Of a stretch of 64,000 bases of DNA, positions 58,211 through 64,000 are shown piece by piece (position 1 is the first letter of the stretch; each line of letters opens with the position of its first letter). This stretch comes from Microbacterium stercoris (GTDB lineage Bacteria > Actinomycetota > Actinomycetes > Actinomycetales > Microbacteriaceae). The notes under the pieces are model-generated. The model searched no databases and was not told where the DNA came from. It saw nothing but the letters and a program-made list of their open reading frames with translations. The stretch lies in the NCBI RefSeq assembly GCF_017592545.1, contig NZ_JAGFOA010000001.1, positions 719,587 through 783,586 of the forward strand, written 5' to 3'. A program made the translations under genes and the position numbers.

Positions 58211-59184
58211 CCACCATCGCCATCGTCGGATCCGGCTACATGGGCGGCGGCATCGCCCAGGTGCTCGCCCTCGCCGGCTACGACGTGCGCCTCGCCGACG
58301 TGTCGGCCGAGGTCGCCGCCTCGAACCTCGATCGCCTCCTCACGGAGGCCGGCCAGTTCGTCGCCGACGGCCTGTTCCCCGCCGACGCGGTCGAGCGGAT
58401 CCAGCAGCGCCTCACCGCGGCCGCGTCGATCGAGGAGGCCGTCGCCGGCGCCGACTTCATCGAGGAGGCCGTGCCCGAGAAGATCGAGATCAAGCACGCG
58501 ACCCTCGCGCGCATCTCGGCCGCGGCGCGTCCGGATGCCGTCATCGGCTCCAACACGTCGACGATCCTCATCGCCTCGCTCGCGACGGCCGTCGAGCGCC
58601 CCGAGCGCTTCGTGGGTGTGCACTTCTCGAACCCCGCCCCGTTCATCCCGGGCGTCGAGATCATCCCCCACGAGGGCACGGATGAGGCGATCCTGCCGTT
58701 CGTCGAGGAGATCGTGCGGGCCACGGGCAAGCAGACGGCCCGCGTGAAGGACTCGACGGGCTTTGTGCTCAACCGCCTGCAGTACGCGCTGTTCGCCGAG
58801 GCGTCGCAGCTCGTCGAGGAGGGCGTGGCCTCGGCCACCGACATCGACACCATCGTGCGCACCACGTTCGGCTTCCGCCTGCCGTTCTTCGGCCCGTTCG
58901 CGATCGCCGACATGGCGGGGCTCGACGTCTACGCCTTCTGCTACGAGTCGCTGCAGACCCGCTGGCCCGAGCGCTTCGCCACCCCGGCGGCGCTCCAGGA
59001 GCTCGTCGACGCCGGCAAGCTCGGCACCAAGTCGGGCGCGGGCTTCCTCGACGTGCCGGCCGACCGCACCCCCGAGCTCGTGGCCTACCGCAACAAGGCC
59101 TACGTCGCGATGCAGAAGCTGCTCGACGAGCTGGGCCCGGCCCCGATCCACTCGGGCTCGACCGGATCGGAGGCGGGCGAGTGA
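58207..59184 (+). CDS. 3-hydroxyacyl-CoA-dehydrogenase-like oxidoreductase (possible sugar-acid 3-dehydrogenase)
   Basis: A 325-residue NAD-dependent dehydrogenase: Rossmann motif IAIVGSGYMGGGIAQVLALAG, ADFIEEAVPEKIEIKH, SNTSTI, the catalytic His in VGVHFSNPAPFIPGVEI, and KDSTGFVLNRLQYA. In beta-oxidation enzymes the His segment is HFFNPPP; the FSNPAP form and the sugar neighbours suggest a relative of L-gulonate 3-dehydrogenase acting on a free sugar acid. A 3-oxo sugar acid made this way loses CO2 readily to give a ketose. GTG start overlapping the previous stop. Confidence 0.8.
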   Translation: MTTIAIVGSGYMGGGIAQVLALAGYDVRLADVSAEVAASNLDRLLTEAGQFVADGLFPADAVERIQQRLTAAASIEEAVAGADFIEEAVPEKIEIKHATLARISAAARPDAVIGSNTSTILIASLATAVERPERFVGVHFSNPAPFIPGVEIIPHEGTDEAILPFVEEIVRATGKQTARVKDSTGFVLNRLQYALFAEASQLVEEGVASATDIDTIVRTTFGFRLPFFGPFAIADMAGLDVYAFCYESLQTRWPERFATPAALQELVDAGKLGTKSGAGFLDVPADRTPELVAYRNKAYVAMQKLLDELGPAPIHSGSTGSEAGE

Positions 59185-59951
59185 GCGCCGCCTTCCCCGC
59201 CGAGCGCACCGCGATCCTGACCGGTGCGGCCTCGCCGCGCGGCATCGGCCGCGCCACCGCCCACTACCTCGCCGAGCGGGGCTGGAGCATCGGCATCATC
59301 GACCTCGACGAGGCCGCCGCCCAGGCCGTGGCCGCCGAGATCGCCGAGCAGCATGGGGTCGCGGCCGCCGGAGCCGGCGCGAACGTCGCCGACGAGGCGC
59401 AGGTGCGCGCCGCGTTCGACGCCCTCGAGCCGCAGCTGCCGCCGCTGGTGGCGCTGGTGAACCTGGCGGGCGTGAGCTCGCCGGATCCGTACCTCGAGGT
59501 CACGCCCGACGAGTGGAACCGCGTCATCGCGATCAACCTCAACGGCGTGCACTACGCCACGCGCCGCGCGGCGGAGACCATGACCGCGAACGGCGTCGGC
59601 CGCATCGTGAGCATGTCCTCGATCTCCGCGCAGCGCGGAGGCGGCACGTTCTCGAAGACCGCGTACTCGGCCGCCAAGGCCGGCGTCATCGGCCTCACCC
59701 GCTCGGTCGCGCGCGAGCTCGGCCGCCTGGGCGTGACGGTCAACGCCATCGCGCCCGGCCCCATCGACACCGACATCATGGGCGGCACCCTCACCGAGGA
59801 GCGCAAGGCGGCCATGTCGGCCGACGGCGTGCTGCCCCGCATCGGATCCCCGCGCGACATCGCCGCGGGCGTCGCCTACCTGATCAGCGAAGACGCCGGA
59901 TATGTGACGGGCCAGACCCTGAACATCGACGGCGGCACCTACATGCACTGA
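59181..59951 (+). CDS. short-chain dehydrogenase/reductase
   Basis: A classical SDR of 256 residues: cofactor motif TGAASPRGIGRA, NLAGVSS, catalytic Ser in IVSMSSISAQRG and Tyr-Lys in TAYSAAKAGVIGL, then APGPIDTDIM. The N terminus (IIDLDE after strand 2) suggests NAD. It may oxidise a polyol or sugar acid of the pathway, as D-threitol dehydrogenase does in mycobacteria; this is inferred from context. GTG start overlapping the previous stop (GTGA). Confidence 0.87.
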   Translation: MSAAFPAERTAILTGAASPRGIGRATAHYLAERGWSIGIIDLDEAAAQAVAAEIAEQHGVAAAGAGANVADEAQVRAAFDALEPQLPPLVALVNLAGVSSPDPYLEVTPDEWNRVIAINLNGVHYATRRAAETMTANGVGRIVSMSSISAQRGGGTFSKTAYSAAKAGVIGLTRSVARELGRLGVTVNAIAPGPIDTDIMGGTLTEERKAAMSADGVLPRIGSPRDIAAGVAYLISEDAGYVTGQTLNIDGGTYMH

Positions 59952-59959
59952 GGAGCCTC

Positions 59960-60055
59960 ATGAACATCGGCACCTGGAGCAAGTCCCGCCTGGCGTTCCT
60001 CGCCATCGGGATCGTGCTCGTCGGCATCGGGATCTGGCAGATCCTCGCCTTCTGA
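59960..60055 (+). CDS. 31-residue single-span membrane peptide
   Basis: A small gene with a good ribosome site (GAGGAG, 59950-59955) between the SDR and the MFS transporter. The product starts MNIGTWSKSRLAFLAIG and continues as one hydrophobic helix (IVLVGIGIWQILAF) with spaced glycines that could pack against another helix. The position suggests an accessory peptide of the transporter. I know no named family. It is too short for most gene finders. Confidence 0.55.
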   Translation: MNIGTWSKSRLAFLAIGIVLVGIGIWQILAF

Positions 60056-60060
60056 CCCGG

Positions 60061-60094
60061 GATCCCGGCGGCCTCTGCAAGGGGCCGCCGGATC
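60061..60094 (+). terminator. hairpin between the small peptide gene and the MFS gene
   Basis: GATCCCGGCGGCC (60061-60073) pairs with GGCCGCCGGATC (60083-60094) with a single bulged C. It starts five bases after the small gene. It may end the first transcript or reduce read-through into the transporter genes. Confidence 0.5.
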
Positions 60095-60158
60095 CGGCAA
60101 CCGCACGAAGAACCCGCACAACCCACCCGTAGCCATGCCCTCAAAGGAGAGATCTTCA

Positions 60159-61523
60159 ATGGCTGATACCGCCACCCTGAGGACGGAGCCGCTCGCCAGC
60201 GCCGTCAGCAAGGCGACCCGGCACCTGATGCCGATGCTCGTCATCCTGTACTTCGTCGCGTTCCTCGACCGCACGAACGTCGGCTTCGCCGAGGCCGCGC
60301 TGCAGGCCGATCGGGGAATCTCGGCCGGAGCGTTCGCGCTCGGCGCCGGCATCTTCTTCATCGGCTACGCGATCTTCGAGATCCCCTCGAACCTCGCCCT
60401 GAAGAAGTTCGGAGCCCGCTGGTGGCTCGCGCGCATCGCGATCACCTGGGGCATCGTCGCCGCAGCCTTCGCGTTCACGACGAACGACACGATGTTCATC
60501 ATCCTGCGCTTCCTGCTCGGCGTGACCGAGGCCGGTCTGTTCCCGGGCGTGATCATGTTCCTGGCCGAGTGGTTCCCGAACAAGGTGCGTGTGCGCATGT
60601 TCGCGATCTTCTACCTGGCGCAGCCCTTCTCGCAGATGCTCGGCGCCCCGCTCTCGGGCGGCCTGATCAGCTTCGGCGACCAGTACACGCCGTGGCTCGG
60701 ATGGCAGGTGATGTTCTTCAGCGAGGGAATGCTCGCCGTCATCGCCGGTATCGCCGCGATCTTCCTGCTCATCGACACCCCGCAGAAGGCCAAGTGGCTG
60801 AACGAGGACGAGAAGCGCGCCCTCATCGACGTCATGGCCCGTGAGGACGCCGTGCGTCAGGAGGACGGCCCGACCGGAATCTGGCGCGCGATGGCCAACT
60901 GGAAGGTCTGGTACTTCACGGTCATCTACTTCTGCCTGCAGATCGCCGTGTACGGCACCACCTTCTACCTGCCGCAGCAGGTGGCCGGGCTCCTCGGCCA
61001 GGACGTGGGCTGGCAGGTCGGCCTCGTCACGGCCATCCCGTGGCTGGTGGGTCTGTTCGCCTGCTACTACTTCGGCAACAAGGCGAACACGGTCAAGCGC
61101 CGCCGCAACTGGGGTGCCACGTTCTACGTGCTCACGGGTCTGTTCATCCTCGGATCCGCGTGGGCCGGTGCGACGAACCAGCCGGTGCTCGGCATCGTGT
61201 TCATCACGGTCGCCGTGGCGAGCTTCCTCTCGGTGGGTCCGATCACCTGGTCGTTCCCGACCGCGTTCCTCACCGGCACCGCGGCCGCCGCGGGCATCGG
61301 CCTGATCAACTCGCTCGGCAACCTGGGTGGCTTCGTCGCCCCGCTGATGCGCACGGCCTTCAACGAGGCCATGCCCACCGACAGCGGCGCCTGGGGTGTG
61401 GTGTCGCTGGGTGTGTTCGCCTTCCTCGCCGCCGGCATGATGCTCGGCACGAAGTTCTTCAAGGCGAAGGCCGACGACCTGCTCGACGACGAAGCCCAGG
61501 CCGCTCAGGCCCCGGCTCACTGA
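60159..61523 (+). CDS. MFS transporter, anion:cation symporter type (sugar acid uptake)
   Basis: A 12-helix permease of 454 residues. The first helices carry FLDRTNVGFAEAALQADRGIS and IFFIGYAIFEIPSNLALKKFGARWW, hallmark segments of the ACS subfamily that imports hexuronates, galactonate, tartrate or threonate with protons. LAEWFPNKVRVRMFAIF continues the pattern. AAAGGAGAG precedes the ATG at 60159. It lies 12 bases before the DUF1537 kinase, so its cargo is probably the acid sugar of this cluster. Confidence 0.88.
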   Translation: MADTATLRTEPLASAVSKATRHLMPMLVILYFVAFLDRTNVGFAEAALQADRGISAGAFALGAGIFFIGYAIFEIPSNLALKKFGARWWLARIAITWGIVAAAFAFTTNDTMFIILRFLLGVTEAGLFPGVIMFLAEWFPNKVRVRMFAIFYLAQPFSQMLGAPLSGGLISFGDQYTPWLGWQVMFFSEGMLAVIAGIAAIFLLIDTPQKAKWLNEDEKRALIDVMAREDAVRQEDGPTGIWRAMANWKVWYFTVIYFCLQIAVYGTTFYLPQQVAGLLGQDVGWQVGLVTAIPWLVGLFACYYFGNKANTVKRRRNWGATFYVLTGLFILGSAWAGATNQPVLGIVFITVAVASFLSVGPITWSFPTAFLTGTAAAAGIGLINSLGNLGGFVAPLMRTAFNEAMPTDSGAWGVVSLGVFAFLAAGMMLGTKFFKAKADDLLDDEAQAAQAPAH

Positions 61524-61534
61524 GGGAGAACCCC

Positions 61535-62845
61535 ATGCCCCGTCCTGTGATCGTCCTCGACGACGACCCCACCGGCACGCAGACGATCCGCGATGTCCCC
61601 GTTCTGACGCGGACGGATCCGGATCACCTGCGGTGGGCGTTCGATCAGGGCGGGGCGGGGTTCTTCATCCTCACCAACACGCGCAGCCTCGGACCGGATG
61701 AGGCGGCCGCGCGGGTCGACCGCGTCGCACGGGAGGTGCGCGCGGTCGCCGCCGAGCGGGGGCTCGACCCCGTGTTCCTCGCGCGCGGCGACTCCACGCT
61801 GCGCGGGCACTTCCCACTCGAGACCGACGTGCTGCGCGCACATGACCCCGCCGCGGGCGTGCTGCTCGTGCCGGCGTATCTCGACGCGGGGCGCGTCACC
61901 GTCGGCGGCACCCACTACGTGGCCGGCCCGGATGGCGTGCGCACCCCCGTCGGCGAGACCGAGTTCGCGCGCGACGCCACCTTCGGCTTCACGCAGTCGC
62001 ACCTGCCGGCGTGGGTCGAGGAGCAGACCGGCGGCCGCATCCGTGCCTCCGACGTGCTGAGGATCGGTCTCGACGACATCCGGCTCGAGGGCGCGGATCA
62101 CGTGCGCGAGCTGCTGAGAAAGGCCCACGACGGGCGGGTGGTCGTGGTCGACGCCGAGCGCGATGACGACCTGCGCATCGTCGCCGACGCCGTGCTGCGC
62201 GCCGAGGCCGAGGGGCAGCGGTTCGTCTACCGGACGGGGCCGTCGTTCGTGCGCGCGCGGCTCGGGCAGTCGGCGAGCGCCCCCGTGCCCGCCGCATCTC
62301 TGCGCGCCGAGGACGCCGTCGCCGGCGGCCTCGTCGTCGTGGGATCGCACGTGGCCATGACCACGCGTCAGCTTGAGCGGCTGATCGCCGCGCGCGACCC
62401 GCTGGTCGTCGAACTCGACGCGAGCCGCCCGTCCGATCCGGGCCAGCAGCGCGCGCTGGCGGACGAGATCGTCAACGCGCTCGCTGAGCGCACCGTGGTC
62501 TTCCGCACGAGCAGAACGCTCCGCCGCGGCCGCAGCGCCCAGGCGAGCCTCGCGATCGCCCGCGAGGTGAGCGCCGCGGTCGTCGACGTCGTGCGCGCGG
62601 TGCTCGAGCGCACGCGCCCGGCCTTCCTCGTGGCCAAGGGCGGCATCACGTCGTCGGATGTGGCGACGGAAGCGCTCGGCATGAGCCGCGCGCGTGTGGA
62701 GGGCACCGTGCTGCCCGGCATCGTGTCGGTGTGGCGCCCGATCGACGGCCTCGCCCCCGGCCTGCCCTACGTGGTCTTCGCCGGCAACGTCGGTGGCGAG
62801 GACGGCCTGCTCGACGTCGTGAAGCGCGCGGAGCGCTCCGACTAG
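61535..62845 (+). CDS. four-carbon acid sugar kinase family (DUF1537)
   Basis: An ATP-dependent kinase of 436 residues. The N-terminal substrate domain opens with VIVLDDDPTGTQTIRDVPVL and has FLARGDSTLRGHFPLE, the conserved RxDSTxRG segment; the nucleotide domain has VVVGSHVAMTTRQLE and a C-terminal glycine-rich FLVAKGGITSSDVATEALG. Known members phosphorylate D-threonate, 3-oxo-tetronate or 3-oxo-isoapionate. The usual partners PdxA2 and the class II aldolase OtnC are absent from the window, so the exact substrate is open. Located 12 bases after the transporter gene. Confidence 0.88.
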   Translation: MPRPVIVLDDDPTGTQTIRDVPVLTRTDPDHLRWAFDQGGAGFFILTNTRSLGPDEAAARVDRVAREVRAVAAERGLDPVFLARGDSTLRGHFPLETDVLRAHDPAAGVLLVPAYLDAGRVTVGGTHYVAGPDGVRTPVGETEFARDATFGFTQSHLPAWVEEQTGGRIRASDVLRIGLDDIRLEGADHVRELLRKAHDGRVVVVDAERDDDLRIVADAVLRAEAEGQRFVYRTGPSFVRARLGQSASAPVPAASLRAEDAVAGGLVVVGSHVAMTTRQLERLIAARDPLVVELDASRPSDPGQQRALADEIVNALAERTVVFRTSRTLRRGRSAQASLAIAREVSAAVVDVVRAVLERTRPAFLVAKGGITSSDVATEALGMSRARVEGTVLPGIVSVWRPIDGLAPGLPYVVFAGNVGGEDGLLDVVKRAERSD

Positions 62846-62885
62846 CCGCGCCCACGCCCACCCGCCCGCCCGCCCGCTCGCCCCG

Positions 62886-62986
62886 CGTCGTTCGTTGAGC
62901 GAGCGAAGCGAGTCGAAACGCCCAAGCCCCCCGCTCGCCCGCGTCGTTCGTTGAGCGAGCGAAGCGAGTCGAAACGCCCAAGCCCC
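62886..62986. repeat. two direct copies of the palindromic element
   Basis: CGTCGTTCGTTGAGCGAGCG, AAGCGAGTCGAAACGCCCAA, GCCCC occurs at 62886-62930 and again, identical, at 62942-62986, separated by 11 bases. It is a TTGAGCG/CGAAACG variant of the element in the 51.3-52.0 kb array. It fills the space between the kinase stop codon and the ribosome site of the next gene. Confidence 0.85.
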
Positions 62987-62997
62987 AAGGAGTCCTC

Positions 62998-64000
62998 ATG
63001 CAGTACCGCACCCTCGGCGCCGCGGGCGCCTCCGTCTCGCAGTTCGCCCTCGGCACCATGACATTCGGCCGGGAGACCTCCGAGGCCGAATCGCGCGAGA
63101 TGCTCGATCTCTACGTCGCCGCGGGCGGCAATCTCATCGACACCGCCGACATCTACGCGGATCGCGAGAGCGAGCGGATTGTCGGACGCTGGCTGAAGAG
63201 CGCCGCCGCGGAGGTGCGCGACAACCTCGTCATCGCGACGAAGGGCCGCTTCCCGACGGGTGGCGGGCCGAATCAGCTCGGGCTCTCGCGCAAGCATCTC
63301 GCGCAGGCGCTGGATGCCTCGCTGCAGCGCCTGGGTGTCGAGACGATCGATCTCTACCAGCTGCACTCCTGGGATCCGCACACCTCGGTCGAGGAGCAGC
63401 TCGAGTTCCTGACCGCAGCGGTCGCCGCCGGCAAGGTGCACTACGTGGGGCTGTCGAACGTCACCGCGTGGCAGCTGCAGCGGTACATGGATGTCGCCGA
63501 GTTCCGCCGGCTCGTGCGTCCGGTGACCATCCAGCCGCAGTACAACCTGCTGGCGCGCGAGATCGAGTGGGAGGTGCTGCCCGCAGCCGAGTTCAACGGG
63601 CTCGGCCTCCTGCCCTGGTCGCCGCTCGCCGGCGGCTGGCTCACCGGCAAGTACACGCGCGACGCCGTGCCTGCCGGCACGCGCCACGACGCGGCGCCCG
63701 GTGCCATGAACGGCCTCGACCGGCGCCGCTCCGAGGAGCGCACGTGGGCCGTGCTCGACGCGCTCGCCGCGGTCGCCGACGAGCACGGCGTGCCGCAAGG
63801 GCGGGTGGCGATCGCGTGGCTGGCGGGTCGATCGGGCGTCAGCTCGGTGATCCTCGGCGCCCGCACGCTCGCCCACCTCGAGGACAACCTCGCTTCCGGT
63901 GATGTTGTGCTGACGCCGCAGCAGCGGGAGCGCCTCGACGCGGCCAGCCTCCCGCACGTGGCCGACTACCCCTACGGCGAGCTCGGCCAGGAGCAGCGCA
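62998..64000 (+). CDS. aldo/keto reductase (cut by window end)
   Basis: An NADP-dependent aldo/keto reductase; 334 residues are visible and the frame is open at the end. It begins MQYRTLGAAGASVSQFALGT. The catalytic tetrad is visible: Asp and Tyr in IDTADIYADRES, Lys in LVIATKGRF and His in YQLHSWDP. GLLPWSPLAGGWLTGKY and SVILGARTLAHLEDNL form the cofactor site. The ATG at 62998 follows AAGGAG, which directly abuts the palindromic repeats. It could belong to the sugar-acid cluster, but the repeat pair may separate the transcripts. Confidence 0.88.
   Translation, partial: MQYRTLGAAGASVSQFALGTMTFGRETSEAESREMLDLYVAAGGNLIDTADIYADRESERIVGRWLKSAAAEVRDNLVIATKGRFPTGGGPNQLGLSRKHLAQALDASLQRLGVETIDLYQLHSWDPHTSVEEQLEFLTAAVAAGKVHYVGLSNVTAWQLQRYMDVAEFRRLVRPVTIQPQYNLLAREIEWEVLPAAEFNGLGLLPWSPLAGGWLTGKYTRDAVPAGTRHDAAPGAMNGLDRRRSEERTWAVLDALAAVADEHGVPQGRVAIAWLAGRSGVSSVILGARTLAHLEDNLASGDVVLTPQQRERLDAASLPHVADYPYGELGQEQR

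Overview
This is a 64-kb stretch of a GC-rich (about 70% by eye) actinobacterial chromosome. The gene content points to the family Microbacteriaceae, probably Microbacterium or a close relative. Supporting signs are coenzyme F420 genes, binding-protein sugar transporters without their own ATPase, GTG/TTG starts, GTGA/ATGA gene overlaps and several apparently leaderless promoters. The genus is inferred from gene types, not from a marker gene. I see no rRNA, tRNA, CRISPR array, prophage or transposase.

Layout. 0-5 kb: housekeeping genes (hydrolase fragment, sufE, sseA, nitroreductase, xthA, pyrE, ROK sugar kinase). A run of poly-G and poly-C at 1409-1545 removes the front of sseA and looks like an assembly or sequencing artefact. 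4.9-13.4 kb: a mannoside operon (ROK repressor, binding protein, two permeases, GH38 alpha-mannosidase) with a clear operator, followed by a secreted GH16 enzyme. 13.4-19.1 kb: a leftward F420 operon (fbiC, flavin monooxygenase, fgd, fbiD); the CofH half of FbiC lacks its radical-SAM cysteines and the monooxygenase gene carries an in-frame repeat insertion. 19-26 kb: a methyltransferase, a LuxR-type regulator, an orphan ABC ATPase with a long acidic repeated tail, and a 3-hydroxyisobutyryl-CoA hydrolase.

26.2-36.9 kb: a GntR repressor diverges from a ten-gene operon that joins a sugar ABC transporter to sugar-acid enzymes (lactonase-like amidohydrolase, RraA-like aldolase, FAH/KdaD-type protein, two dehydrogenases) and, unusually, to a CoA-transferase and an enoyl-CoA hydratase. 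Its substrate is unknown. 37-40.6 kb: a DUF2264 protein and a GH27 enzyme separated by palindromic repeats. 40.8-44.6 kb: a heterodimeric ABC exporter. 44.7-46.7 kb: a D,D-carboxypeptidase. 46.8-49.8 kb: a TPP riboswitch and a YkoEDC-type thiamine-precursor ECF transporter.

49.9-53 kb: a deazaflavin-dependent nitroreductase, an aminoglycoside-phosphotransferase-like kinase, a 0.7-kb tandem array of palindromic elements and another F420-type oxidoreductase. 53.1-62.8 kb: two operons sharing a perfect 14-bp palindromic operator. The first has an erythrulose-type kinase, RpiB and TIM homologues and a GntR regulator. The second, with the genes that follow it, has a sugar isomerase, a 3-hydroxyacyl-CoA-dehydrogenase-like enzyme, an SDR, a 31-residue membrane peptide, an MFS anion symporter and a DUF1537 acid-sugar kinase. 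Together they look like a C4/C5 sugar-acid catabolic regulon. The window ends inside an aldo/keto reductase gene.
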